A DNA stretch of 64,000 bases, from positions 186,001 through 250,000 of the forward strand of contig NZ_JAUDEA010000002.1 of assembly GCF_030372065.1 (NCBI RefSeq), in the 5' to 3' direction. The notes beneath the pieces were generated by a model. It did not search any database. It was not told the origin of the DNA and was given only the letters and a program-made list of their open reading frames with translations. Position numbers and translations under genes: made by a program. This stretch comes from Thermophilibacter provencensis (GTDB taxonomy: Bacteria > Actinomycetota > Coriobacteriia > Coriobacteriales > Atopobiaceae). Numbering within the stretch: the stretch's first letter is position 1; each line of letters opens with the position of its first letter. Positions 25,621 through 33,057 of the stretch are shown here, in pieces.

Positions 25621-25836
25621 TTAGATGAAAAGGTTCTCGACTCGGTTAATCTCGCCGGGGCACTCTGCCTCGATGACGACGCGCTTGGAGACGAGTTCGT
25701 AGCCCTCGAAACTTCCGAACGCCTCGCGCACGAACTCTCGGTCAACGTCTGGCCTGATGTTGACGAGCAGCGCGTCGCACTCGAGCACGCGCTCACCGTC
25801 CACCTCCACGACGAGGTGGTGCAGCTCTTGGCTCAC
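25621..25836 (-). CDS. Small phage protein, function unknown
   Basis: 71 residues (MSQELHHLVVEVDGERVLEC...). Alternating hydrophobic residues suggest a small alpha/beta protein. The start overlaps the upstream stop by 4 bases, so it belongs to the early operon. No family recognised. Confidence 0.6.
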   Translation of the reverse strand: MSQELHHLVVEVDGERVLECDALLVNIRPDVDREFVREAFGSFEGYELVSKRVVIEAECPGEINRVENLFI

Positions 25837-26051
25837 GTCGCTTCACCTCGCGTCAGTCTGTTCTTGTACCGCTTGCGCGGGCGGATGTGCATCTGGCGCT
25901 CCACATCGTCAAGCTCGTCCATGTACTCGCACCAGTCGGCGAACTCGTATGGATCGTCGCAGTAGTCTGCCAAAGTCTCGACCATCTGAATCAGCCAGCG
26001 CCTGCGGTTGGGCAGACGGCGCTCGTATCCGTCGGGATGCTTGCGGCTCAT
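25833..26051 (-). CDS. Small phage protein, function unknown
   Basis: 72 residues. It is highly charged at both ends, with an acidic middle rich in aromatic residues (YCDDPYEFADWCEYMDELDD). ATG 26051 has GAGAGAGG upstream. No family recognised; its position directly downstream of the other small genes places it in the same transcript. Confidence 0.6.
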   Translation of the reverse strand: MSRKHPDGYERRLPNRRRWLIQMVETLADYCDDPYEFADWCEYMDELDDVERQMHIRPRKRYKNRLTRGEAT

Positions 26052-26052
26052 G

Positions 26053-26280
26053 TCAATCTAGCCTCTCTCCGCACCACGGGCAGAAGTGTACGGACTGGCT
26101 TCGGAACGGTGTCAGATGGTTGAGAAAGTCGGTCATCCACTCCCAGTCGTAGTCGTGCATCGCGAGCACCCACCCGCCCGGCTCGGGGTACTGGTGCGCC
26201 CAGCCGTCCGGCTCGTACCTGCGCAGCGAGAATCCGTCGGGCATCGCGCTGCATCGGTGCGTCTCGAAGCTCTTCGTCAT
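26053..26280 (-). CDS. Small zinc-ribbon-like phage protein
   Basis: 75 residues ending VHFCPWCGERLD, one CxxC knuckle typical of half zinc ribbons. The rest is Trp/Tyr-rich (GWAHQYPEPGGWVLAMHDYD). The ATG overlaps the regulator's stop by 4 bases (ATGA). One of several such mini-proteins in this operon. Confidence 0.6.
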   Translation of the reverse strand: MTKSFETHRCSAMPDGFSLRRYEPDGWAHQYPEPGGWVLAMHDYDWEWMTDFLNHLTPFRSQSVHFCPWCGERLD

Positions 26281-26780
26281 GTCGCGTCACCCACCCCTCC
26301 CAGAACGTTGTCCCACCCGAAGAAGTCGATGGCGTCGAAGCCCTGCTGGCACAGGTCGCGCAGCGAGCGCCGCGACCACCGGCTGTAGCCGAGGAGCGCC
26401 GCCACCTCCGACCACGGTCGCGCGTCCACGTAGCGGAAGCTGATGCAGTCCGCCACCGCCGAGCCCATGAGCGCGTCCACGCCGCCCTTGCCGGACTCGC
26501 GGCCGTAGAGCGCCGCGCACGCCATGTCGAGGAGCCGGTAGTCCTGCTCGATGCGATCGGACATGCGCGCCTCGTAGTCGATGCGGGAGTCGGTCGCGGC
26601 CATCCGGTCGCGCTCGCCGCCTACCGTCACGCGCGGCTCGTATCCCTGCGCGCGCACGCCCTCGCGGGCCTCCATCTGGAGCAGGGTGAGGCGCGTCCGC
26701 TCGGCCTCTCGGGAGGCGTGGCGGACGGCCTCGAAGAAGTCCTCGGCGCTGGCGTAGTCCGTGTATGACGGCGTATCCAA
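26277..26780 (-). CDS. ArpU/RinA-like late transcription regulator
   Basis: 167 residues from a TTG with GCGGAGG 8 bases upstream; a GTG three codons earlier is the alternative. The C-terminal third has a sigma-70 region-4-like helix-turn-helix (WSEVAALLGYSRWSRRSLRD), as in ArpU/RinA-type activators. Such genes commonly precede the packaging module and switch on late transcription. The gene lies just upstream of the two terminators and the probable late promoter, which fits. Confidence 0.65.
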   Translation of the reverse strand: MDTPSYTDYASAEDFFEAVRHASREAERTRLTLLQMEAREGVRAQGYEPRVTVGGERDRMAATDSRIDYEARMSDRIEQDYRLLDMACAALYGRESGKGGVDALMGSAVADCISFRYVDARPWSEVAALLGYSRWSRRSLRDLCQQGFDAIDFFGWDNVLGGVGDAT

Positions 26781-26844
26781 ACCCTCCACCTCCGCTTTAG
26801 GCTTTCGAGCATCGTAGCACGTGGGGCGGCATGTCGCGGAACCC

Positions 26845-27243
26845 TCAACCAGCATCGACCACGTTGCACGCCTCGCGGATGCTGCGGGCGTAGGCTGCAA
26901 CCCGGTTCGTCGGGTACTTGCCGCCCCACGCCTCGGCTAAATCGTCCATCTCCTCCGCCAGCGCCAGCAGCGCGTCGCGGTCTACCACGTCGTCATGCAC
27001 CGAGCAGTAATGCCGGTCGCTGTGGTAGTACGGGCACTGCGTGGGCGGCTCTATGAGGTCGGCGAGGCGGTCCAGCAGGTCAACTCCGCTGTGATACTTC
27101 TTGTCTCCGAACACAGCGTAGGAGATGAGCCACCTTATCGCCGCGCTGCTTCCGTTGAGAGACAGCAGCTCGCACTCGGTCTTACTCTTAACGCCGTCTC
27201 TCATGTTCTGCGCCACCTCGCGGCGCTCGGTGTCAGTCGGCAT
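26845..27243 (-). CDS. Conserved-type phage protein, function unknown
   Basis: 132 residues. It includes LLDRLADLIEPPTQCPYYHS and a Cys/His group (CPYYHSDRHYCSVHDD), then DALLALAEEMDDLAE. The pattern LADLIEP is common in small phage/host proteins of this group, but I cannot name the family. It overlaps the next gene's end by 11 bases. Confidence 0.6.
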   Translation of the reverse strand: MPTDTERREVAQNMRDGVKSKTECELLSLNGSSAAIRWLISYAVFGDKKYHSGVDLLDRLADLIEPPTQCPYYHSDRHYCSVHDDVVDRDALLALAEEMDDLAEAWGGKYPTNRVAAYARSIREACNVVDAG

Positions 27244-27514
27244 CTATAATCACCTCGCATCCGCAATATGGGCAGAAGTCGGGCGGGCAGCTGTCCCACC
27301 ACGGGAAGCTGTCGCCGCAGCTCAGCTCGACCTCGTACCACGTTTCGGCCTCGCCCCATGCGGGGTGAGACGACTCGACGGTGCAGGTGTCACGACGCCC
27401 CAGCTCCGGGACGTAGCGCACGCTGTCTCTGGTGCCTTCGTGGCTCACGTCGACGTGGTCGGGCCACTCGCTCGGCTCCCAGTTGTGGCCGAGAAGCAGG
27501 TTCGTGTGGCTCAT
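27233..27514 (-). CDS. Small zinc-ribbon-like phage protein
   Basis: 93 residues from ATG 27514 with GGAGG 7 bases upstream. The C-terminus has FCPYCGCEVII, a CxxC knuckle, and an earlier conserved Cys/Trp cluster lies in CGDSFPWWDSCPPD. Likely a zinc-binding accessory protein of unknown role. Confidence 0.6.
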   Translation of the reverse strand: MSHTNLLLGHNWEPSEWPDHVDVSHEGTRDSVRYVPELGRRDTCTVESSHPAWGEAETWYEVELSCGDSFPWWDSCPPDFCPYCGCEVIIDAD

Positions 27515-27864
27515 GTGCTCACCTCCATCCAATTCTCGGGCGTTCGGTACTGGTCGCCCCTAGGAACCCACACCTTGCGCGTCCCGTTGCCCTTGAACGT
27601 CACGGGCTTGCCGACGTACAGCGCGCCGTTCTTGCCCCTGCATAGGACGCTTACACCGGCCGGAGGAAGCTCGTCCGAAAAGTCGTGCCACGTGCGCTCC
27701 GCGCGGCGGTTCCACGCCTCCACGGCCCGTTCGCCGTCGTCGAGTCTCACGGTCGGCGTGCCGCAGCGACACTTCCGGCACGTGACGGCGCAGGCGGTGC
27801 CTCCGTAGGTCTCGAACTCGGCCTCTCCCCCGCAGAACGGGCACGGCCTCAGCTCATCGGCCAT
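27511..27864 (-). CDS. Lar-family-like zinc-finger protein with C-terminal extension
   Basis: 117 residues. The N-terminal half (LRPCPFCGGEAEFETYGG, CRKCRCGTPTV, RAVEAWNRRAE) matches the Lar restriction-alleviation family, whose prototype counters type I restriction. The C-terminal half (WHDFSDELPPAGVSVLCRGK, TPENWMEV) resembles short DUF551-type segments. It overlaps both neighbours by a few bases. The anti-restriction role is an inference. Confidence 0.65.
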   Translation of the reverse strand: MADELRPCPFCGGEAEFETYGGTACAVTCRKCRCGTPTVRLDDGERAVEAWNRRAERTWHDFSDELPPAGVSVLCRGKNGALYVGKPVTFKGNGTRKVWVPRGDQYRTPENWMEVST

Positions 27865-28180
27865 CGGTGATCCGCCCCCTCTCCCGGTTGCGCCGCTCGC
27901 ACGCCTTCATCCACGGCCGGAAGTCCTCCACGCCCAGCGCGGCCACCAGGTTGATCGTGGCCTGGATGACGTCGGCGCACTCGTCGAGGAGTCTCTTGCG
28001 CCAGAGCCGCGCGAGCACGCAGTCGCCACCGTGCGCCAGCTCGGCAGAGGCCATCGCCTGCCACGCCCCGTGGACCTCCGACGCCTCCTCCAGCGGCTTG
28101 AGCGCGTGCGCCTTGTCCGCCTTGACGCCCGCGAAGGCGCGCACGGGCGGTATCGTCACGGTGGTCTCGTCAGTAGCCAC
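27854..28180 (-). CDS. MazG-like nucleotide pyrophosphohydrolase
   Basis: 108 residues from a GTG preceded by GGAGGAGG. It shows the all-alpha NTP-pyrophosphatase pattern: an EE..E helix (LEEASEVHGAW) and, after a spacer, LLDECADVIQATINLVAALG with the E..D pair. Phage MazG-like enzymes alter nucleotide or ppGpp pools. The fold assignment is reasonable; the substrate is unknown. Confidence 0.65.
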   Translation of the reverse strand: MATDETTVTIPPVRAFAGVKADKAHALKPLEEASEVHGAWQAMASAELAHGGDCVLARLWRKRLLDECADVIQATINLVAALGVEDFRPWMKACERRNRERGRITDGR

Positions 28181-28364
28181 TCTCGTCCTCCTCCACTCCC
28201 TGTCTCACGCAGTCCGTCGCGAGCCCGCGGCAGTCCCGCTCGGCGCGGTAGAGCCACCCCGCCGCAGCGTCCCAGTCCACGTCTCGCCTGCACAGCAGCC
28301 TCATCGCCCGCCGCAGCTCGGCGCGTATCTCGCCCACGCGCTCGCGAGCGTCCACGGCGGTCAC
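28170..28364 (-). CDS. Small phage protein, function unknown
   Basis: 64 residues from a GTG that overlaps the upstream stop (GTGA), with GGGGGAG 5 bases before it. Arg-rich and helical (RVGEIRAELRRAMRLLCRRD). No family recognised. Confidence 0.55.
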   Translation of the reverse strand: MTAVDARERVGEIRAELRRAMRLLCRRDVDWDAAAGWLYRAERDCRGLATDCVRQGVEEDESGY

Positions 28365-28780
28365 GAGAACTCCCCCGTCGTGAACAGGTATCCCTCTGGG
28401 TCGCGGTACGTGCCCCGGAGCATGACGTTCTCGTAGGGAGGGTCGCCCTCCGGGTAGCGCTGGTTGGGCGGGTTGCACTCGAAGCTCTTGCCGCCGCGCC
28501 ACGCGCACAGCCGGTCGAACTCCATCAGGCTCTCCTCTCCGGGCTCGCAGACGCGCCCGTACTCGTCGCTTATCTGCCACTCCCCCGTCCCGAGGAGGTT
28601 GCGGATGTCGGCGACGCTGTGGAAGCTCGGGGGCGCCCACTCGCCGTCGTCGCACCACTCGTCCTGGTACTCGGTGCTGTCCTGGAAGTGGACGACCCAC
28701 CCGGCGGACGTCTTGCAGATGTGGTACTCGTCGTGGACCTCGCGCGGCCTCACGCGCCGAAGGTAGTGGTTAGTCCCCAT
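28361..28780 (-). CDS. Phage protein, function unknown
   Basis: 139 residues beginning MGTNHYLRRVRPREVHDEYH. Trp- and acidic-rich centre, and a C-terminal motif YRDPEGYLFTTGEFS. It resembles a conserved phage family with an N-terminal TNY(Y)-type opening and Cys residues, but I cannot give it a role. Overlaps both neighbours. Confidence 0.65.
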   Translation of the reverse strand: MGTNHYLRRVRPREVHDEYHICKTSAGWVVHFQDSTEYQDEWCDDGEWAPPSFHSVADIRNLLGTGEWQISDEYGRVCEPGEESLMEFDRLCAWRGGKSFECNPPNQRYPEGDPPYENVMLRGTYRDPEGYLFTTGEFS

Positions 28781-29090
28781 CGCTGCCCCCGGATGCCATC
28801 GCCCTGGAGGCGTCCTCGCCCACGGCCTCGCGGAACCACTTTCGGCGCGGGAGCCTGTCGACGAGCGCGGCCACCGTCTGCTCGACGATGTCGCCCCCGG
28901 CCCTCTCGATGATGGCGTCGGCGACCTCGTCCGCGAACTGCGAGCGGGTCCATGACGAGCCCTTGACCCCGAGCTCCGCCCTGACGTCCTTCTCGATTCT
29001 GCCGATTACCTGCGACTTCGCGTCTGCTACGATTGCCCTGCGTATCGCCTCGTCGTCGATGTTGATTCCAAGCTGGACCACATGCTCCAT
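28770..29090 (-). CDS. Phage protein, function unknown
   Basis: 106 residues starting MEHVVQLGINIDDEAIRRAI. Helical, with two Val/Ile/Ala-rich segments, and resembles short uncharacterised proteins of siphoviruses. GGAG lies before the ATG. No function proposed. Confidence 0.6.
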   Translation of the reverse strand: MEHVVQLGINIDDEAIRRAIVADAKSQVIGRIEKDVRAELGVKGSSWTRSQFADEVADAIIERAGGDIVEQTVAALVDRLPRRKWFREAVGEDASRAMASGGSDGD

Positions 29091-29093
29091 GCT

Positions 29094-29330
29094 TCACTCC
29101 TTGTCTCTCTTGACTCTCGGCTCTCCCCACGCGCAGAAGTCATCTGGATTCACAAGCATCTCGTCGTGGAAGGCGCAAATCAGCTTCTCGCTGTCCGCGA
29201 GCGGGCACGGTTCCGCGTGCTTGCAGTCCCAGCACCGCACGACGCGCTCGCGCGATACGTACTCGGTGTGGATGAGGCCGGTGTCAACCTCTATGAGCGG
29301 CACGGCGAGGCAGACGTACTCGGCGTTCAT
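29094..29330 (-). CDS. Small Cys-rich phage protein, function unknown
   Basis: 78 residues. The pattern RCWDCKHAEPC followed by ICAFHDEMLVNPDDFCAWGE is a recurrent phage motif (CxxC...C...FCSxGE) that probably binds zinc. Starts inside the stop of the upstream gene (ATGA). Confidence 0.65.
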   Translation of the reverse strand: MNAEYVCLAVPLIEVDTGLIHTEYVSRERVVRCWDCKHAEPCPLADSEKLICAFHDEMLVNPDDFCAWGEPRVKRDKE

Positions 29331-29617
29331 AACTCGCTCGCCCCCTCGAGAATCGGGAACCCGTGCTCGTCCCTCGGCAGCTTCTTGACTCGCCGGTTCA
29401 TGGCGTTGACCAGCCTCACGAACTTGAACCACTGCTCCCTGCTCGTGAACTCGATTCCGTAGTACCAGGGGCCGGGCTTCCTGTTTCGCCCGTTCGCGAT
29501 CGTGAGGGTCATGGTGTGCGGCGGGCGGAGCAGCATGTGGCAGCTGCTCTTGTCCTGGTCCCACACGCTGAGGCCGCACTCGGACATGTCAAGGTCGTCG
29601 ATGAGGATGTCGGCCAT
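29327..29617 (-). CDS. Small phage protein, function unknown
   Basis: 96 residues from ATG 29617 (MADILIDDLDMSECGLS). Includes GPWYYGIEFTSREQWFKF and a basic segment MNRRVKKLPRD. No family recognised. Its start lies inside one copy of a 24-bp direct repeat. Confidence 0.6.
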   Translation of the reverse strand: MADILIDDLDMSECGLSVWDQDKSSCHMLLRPPHTMTLTIANGRNRKPGPWYYGIEFTSREQWFKFVRLVNAMNRRVKKLPRDEHGFPILEGASEL

Positions 29618-29638
29618 CACTGCCCACTCTCCGCCAGC
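29615..29638. repeat. 24-bp direct repeat, copy 1
   Basis: Identical to 29836-29859. Each copy covers an ATG start, the overlapping stop of the upstream gene and the last codons LAESGQ. The two copies bracket the 73-residue gene at 29617-29838, as if it were a duplicated or exchangeable cassette. Confidence 0.8.
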
Positions 29639-29838
29639 CTGCGCCCGCACATGGGGCAGTACTCAATCGAGAACGAAGCCTCTACCTCAGTGAAGAGCGC
29701 TGCGATATTGGTCCTTGCAATGGTGACGAGACGCCACTTTCCGCCCTCCCACACGAGGCTCACGTCGAACTTGTAGGTGCCAGTCGTAGTGCCAGTCATA
29801 GCTTTGACGTGCTCGCCCTGCTCGCAGAACTCGCACAT
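29617..29838 (-). CDS. Small zinc-ribbon protein, function unknown
   Basis: 73 residues with two CxxC knuckles, MCEFCEQ at the N-terminus and YCPMCGRRL at the C-terminus, so a complete zinc ribbon is plausible. Between them lies a Thr-rich beta segment (TGTTTGTYKFDVSLVWEGG). Start and stop overlap the neighbours by one base each (TGATG). Confidence 0.65.
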   Translation of the reverse strand: MCEFCEQGEHVKAMTGTTTGTYKFDVSLVWEGGKWRLVTIARTNIAALFTEVEASFSIEYCPMCGRRLAESGQ

Positions 29839-29859
29839 CACTGCCCACTCTCCGCCAGC
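29836..29859. repeat. 24-bp direct repeat, copy 2
   Basis: Second copy of the repeat at 29615-29638. It carries the end of the methylase-like gene and the start of the zinc-ribbon gene. Confidence 0.8.
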
Positions 29860-30443
29860 GCACCCCACTGCTCGGCCATGGCCCGCGCGACGCCGGGGTA
29901 CGTCCTGCTCCTCATGCGCGCCCTCTCCGGGCCCGGTGGCATGTGGTGCACTCGGTGCCTGTCCCTGTCGTCCATCGCATCCATCTCCACTCTCACGTCG
30001 TTCGTCGGCCTCAGCGGCGGGAGCCCCTTGAGCCACAGGCACGTGGCCTTCGTCTCGGGGTGCCCGAACTGCCACGGCTGGATGATCTGGTCTGGCTTGC
30101 GATAGAGCTTGGACATGATGCCAACAGGGTTTTCGATCGCAACCCTCGGTACGTGGTCGAGCGCGGTGAAGGCGAGGAAGAACCCTATGCCCATCTGCTG
30201 CCGCCCGTCCCGACGCTTCTCCGGGAACCACCTCGCCCCGCTGCTGCTGAGGTGCGTGCAGGGCGGGAACGCGATGACCATGTCCCACGCCAGCTTCGCC
30301 ACCTCCAGGGCGTCCGCTTGGACGTGCCACTCCGGGAACCCCCCCCCGCAGGGGAGCAGGTCGCAGCTGTACGCCTCATGGCCGAGCCTGCGCAGCTCGG
30401 ACGTGACGGCCTGCGACTCCTCGCAGGCGCAGAGCACCCTCAT
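29838..30443 (-). CDS. Phage cytosine-methyltransferase-like protein
   Basis: 201 residues. The N-terminus MRVLCACEESQAVTSELRRL and GHEAYSCDLLPC resemble AdoMet motifs of C5-type methylases. FPPCTHLSSSGARWF carries the Pro-Cys catalytic-type motif IV and VAIENPVGIMS the ENP motif VI. It is much shorter than a full Dcm (no target-recognition domain). This family is common in phages of Gram-positives and may modify phage DNA or nucleotides; the activity is unproven. Confidence 0.7.
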   Translation of the reverse strand: MRVLCACEESQAVTSELRRLGHEAYSCDLLPCGGGFPEWHVQADALEVAKLAWDMVIAFPPCTHLSSSGARWFPEKRRDGRQQMGIGFFLAFTALDHVPRVAIENPVGIMSKLYRKPDQIIQPWQFGHPETKATCLWLKGLPPLRPTNDVRVEMDAMDDRDRHRVHHMPPGPERARMRSRTYPGVARAMAEQWGALAESGQ

Positions 30444-31480
30444 GACGCATCACGCCCCGCCAGCTCCCTCGCGCGGCGCACGATGTCGCGGGCCATGGCC
30501 CACTCGTAGCTCGTGTCGCTCGCGTCGACGTGGTGATTCACGCAGTAGACGTCCGGGCACGAGGCCCCGGCCACGTCCTCCTCCAGCCGCTCCCATGTGC
30601 CCACGACGGGGCGCTCGTGGGTGAGCTTGTTCGGGAACGTCCAAGTGTCGAAGGAGCTGCCTCCCGCGTTGATGTACACGTGTTCGCCATCGAATCGCTT
30701 CAGCGTGTAGGGCCTGTCATCGTCGAGCTTCCACACCGTCTCCCCCTCGCGCAGCGGCTTGTCGTCGACGGCGAGGATGGGCAGCTTGTGCGTCAGTTCG
30801 TCCGCGTAGTAGAAAAAGAACCCTTCGCCCTCTTTCTCGCACTTGATGCGCTTGAACCCGCACTCGCGGTAGTCGGTATCGACGACCCGCATAGGCTCCA
30901 TGTCTCGCGTGCCGCACACCGTGTCCCCCACGCGAATCTCCACCCCGTCCGCGTCGAGCACCTTGGGCGCGGGATAGTCGAGTCGGTCGTCTTCCTCGTA
31001 CCAGTGCGACTCATCGAACTCACCGTGCAGCGTGAATCCGTTCGGGTGGAACTCGAACGACTTGACCTTGAGCTCGAAGCCCTCCGCGTCAACGACGTCG
31101 TCATCGAAGTTGACGGGAGCGCCGTCCTTGTACCTTGGCCATTCCTTGTCCTCGGGCATGAGGCGGGAGAGAAGCCTGCGCTCGACCTCGTCGCGGCCGG
31201 CCATGTCCTCATCGAAGCCAAGCTCGTGCATCACGCGACCAGACAGCCAGAAGTCGAAGTCGAGCTGCTGCTCAGTCGAGCAGTGACCGACCACCCAGTC
31301 GAGCCGCTTCTTGACGCTATCCAGCCCGCCGTGCTCGCGCACCCACGCGACGGCCTCAGTGTCCTCGATGTTCTCGCTGGCAATTTGGTCGGCGATGTCG
31401 CCGATGGCGTTGCTGTAAGCTCTCTGCCCTATGAGCCTGCATCCCTTGGCGAACTCGCGCAGGCGCTCGATTCCGGTCAT
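30440..31480 (-). CDS. Large phage protein of unknown function
   Basis: 346 residues from ATG 31480, with GGAGG 5 bases upstream; an ATG four codons earlier lies inside that ribosome-binding site. Helical N-terminal part (AYSNAIGDIADQIASENI) and a beta-rich C-terminal part with repeated units of the form KVLDADGVEIRVGDTVCGTR and ILAVDDKPLREGETVW. The repeats resemble short SH3-like barrels. No function can be named. Confidence 0.7.
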   Translation of the reverse strand: MTGIERLREFAKGCRLIGQRAYSNAIGDIADQIASENIEDTEAVAWVREHGGLDSVKKRLDWVVGHCSTEQQLDFDFWLSGRVMHELGFDEDMAGRDEVERRLLSRLMPEDKEWPRYKDGAPVNFDDDVVDAEGFELKVKSFEFHPNGFTLHGEFDESHWYEEDDRLDYPAPKVLDADGVEIRVGDTVCGTRDMEPMRVVDTDYRECGFKRIKCEKEGEGFFFYYADELTHKLPILAVDDKPLREGETVWKLDDDRPYTLKRFDGEHVYINAGGSSFDTWTFPNKLTHERPVVGTWERLEEDVAGASCPDVYCVNHHVDASDTSYEWAMARDIVRRARELAGRDAS

Positions 31481-31568
31481 TTGTACCTCCATCAGGTGAA
31501 ATGTGTTCTGCGGTGCCTAGAGGCCCGTCAGACGCTCTCTGTGCTCCTGTGCGGGCAATCCGCGCCGC

Positions 31569-31787
31569 CTATGTCGTTTCGTCGCCCCTACGGTCGCTCT
31601 CGCGGCTCTCAGGGCCATTCTCGCTAGCTTCGGTCGCGCGCTCCCGCGCGTCCTCGACCTCCCACGCCCTGAGGCGGCACTCGCGGCGGAAGAGGCACAG
31701 CTCGCACTCGCCGCCCTCGTAGAGGCCCATGCAGTCCGGCTCGCCGTGGCGGCGGCGCGCCCTGCCATCACCTGCCACGCCGCTCAC
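31569..31787 (-). CDS. Small Cys-containing phage protein, function unknown
   Basis: 72 residues from a weak GTG; an internal ATG (MGLYEGGECELCLFRRECRL) is also possible. Four Cys lie in CELC and C-x-E pairs, then an acidic-basic tail. Overlaps the upstream gene by 20 bases. Low certainty on the start. Confidence 0.45.
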   Translation of the reverse strand: MSGVAGDGRARRRHGEPDCMGLYEGGECELCLFRRECRLRAWEVEDARERATEASENGPESRESDRRGDETT

Positions 31788-31959
31788 GCCTCTCGTGGCA
31801 GCGCGCGGCGTGGCGGCACTCGTCTGGCGTGGCTCCCGTGCGCTCTGCCACGAGACGCCACGAGTAGCCCTTGGACGCCATCTCCCAGCACGTCCGCTCG
31901 AACTCGTCGCGCTGGCGCTGGCGGCGGCGGGCGAATGGGTCAGTCGGCATCCCTGCCAT
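31768..31959 (-). CDS. Small helix-turn-helix-like phage protein
   Basis: 63 residues from ATG 31959 with GGGGAGG just upstream. After a basic segment (PFARRRQRQRDEFER) it has SKGYSWRLVAERTGATPDEC, a probable HTH. It resembles the 60-residue protein at 36706-36888. It may be a small DNA-binding regulator. Confidence 0.5.
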   Translation of the reverse strand: MAGMPTDPFARRRQRQRDEFERTCWEMASKGYSWRLVAERTGATPDECRHAARCHERRERRGR

Positions 31960-32119
31960 CGCGCCTCCCCCAGTCGAGCACGGCGCAGTGGCCGCTCCGC
32001 TCGTCCTCGTCAACCCACCACGCGCACGCCTGGCCCATGCACTTGCCCTCGCCCTCGTAGCGCATCGGGCAGAAGATGCCGTGCTGGCCCTCGTCCGTCA
32101 ATCTCTTTCGCTTGATCAC
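31940..32119 (-). CDS. Very small Cys-rich phage protein, easy to miss
   Basis: 59 residues from a GTG that overlaps the helicase stop (GTGA), with GGAGG 7 bases upstream. Sequence begins MIKRKRLTDEGQHGIFCPMR and contains CPMRYEGEGKCMGQACAWW, a C-x(9)-C-x(4)-CAWW pattern seen in small phage proteins that probably bind metal. Ends in the next gene's start. Its ribosome-binding site and coupling make it convincing despite its length. Confidence 0.6.
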   Translation of the reverse strand: MIKRKRLTDEGQHGIFCPMRYEGEGKCMGQACAWWVDEDERSGHCAVLDWGRRDGRDAD

Positions 32120-33057
32120 TCGCCCACCTCCGAGAACGTGTTGTGCCTCGTGTCAAAGAGCAGGCGCAGCGGGCGCTCGCCCGTGGTCGGCCCGCGCCGG
32201 TTCTTGGTCACGTGGAGCGAAACGCGCTGGAACCCGCCCTCGTCCTCGCCGTCGCGCATGAGCTGCCAGATGCTCACGGCGTCGAACTCGATGTCACCCG
32301 ACCCACGGCCCCCGCTCATGGACGCCTCCTTCGAGCGCATCGCCTCTCTGTTCATGCTCGATATGACGAGCACCGGCAGCGAGAGCTCGCGCGCCATGTC
32401 CATGAGGGCGCGGCTCGTCTCCGTCACCTGCCTGTACTGGTCCTCGCGCTCGCAACCCTCTGGCGGGCGCAGGCGCTGGAGGTAGTCAACGACGAGCAGG
32501 TCCATCCCGGCGGCTCGACCGTCCGCGCACGTCTCGCGCAGCGCCGCCACGGACGCGACGCGACCGTCGTCCGAGACGGCGAGTCCGGGGCAGGCGCGCC
32601 TCAGCTCGCGCAGCGCCCGTATCGCGGCGAAGTTGCCGAGATAGTCGAGCCTCCCCTGCGCGTCGAGGTCGAACGAGGCCATCTCGCGCCTGGCGTTGCG
32701 GCCCATCTGCTCCCATGCCGACCAGTAGAAGTCGGGTATCCCCGGCGTAGAGTGCGCAACGGCAGCCGACAGTCGCGCAAGGCACTGCTGGCGTGTCATC
32801 TCGGTTGACGCGAAGAGCACGCGCCCACCCTGCGCGGCGACGCACATTGCCACGTGGAGGGCGAGCGCGCTCTTGCCCGCCCCGGGCTGCGCCATGAGGA
32901 CGTGGCACCCAGGCGCGAGCCCTCCCATGAGCACCAAGTCGAGCGACGGCACGCCGGTCCCCACCACGGTTGGCGGGTCGGCGAAGTCCAGCTCGTCCTG
33001 CTCAGGGTCGTACAGGGACGCGGCGAACCTCTCCCACTCCTTCCCTACCTCAGCCAT
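32116..33057 (-). CDS. DnaB-like replicative helicase (RecA-fold ATPase)
   Basis: 313 residues, corresponding to the C-terminal helicase domain of DnaB without the N-terminal collar. P-loop AQPGAGKS (56-63), Walker B LLVVDYLQRLRPP, and the arginine-finger region NRRGPTTGERPL. It would unwind DNA at the prophage origin. It overlaps the initiator gene by 13 bases. Confidence 0.85.
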   Translation of the reverse strand: MAEVGKEWERFAASLYDPEQDELDFADPPTVVGTGVPSLDLVLMGGLAPGCHVLMAQPGAGKSALALHVAMCVAAQGGRVLFASTEMTRQQCLARLSAAVAHSTPGIPDFYWSAWEQMGRNARREMASFDLDAQGRLDYLGNFAAIRALRELRRACPGLAVSDDGRVASVAALRETCADGRAAGMDLLVVDYLQRLRPPEGCEREDQYRQVTETSRALMDMARELSLPVLVISSMNREAMRSKEASMSGGRGSGDIEFDAVSIWQLMRDGEDEGGFQRVSLHVTKNRRGPTTGERPLRLLFDTRHNTFSEVGE

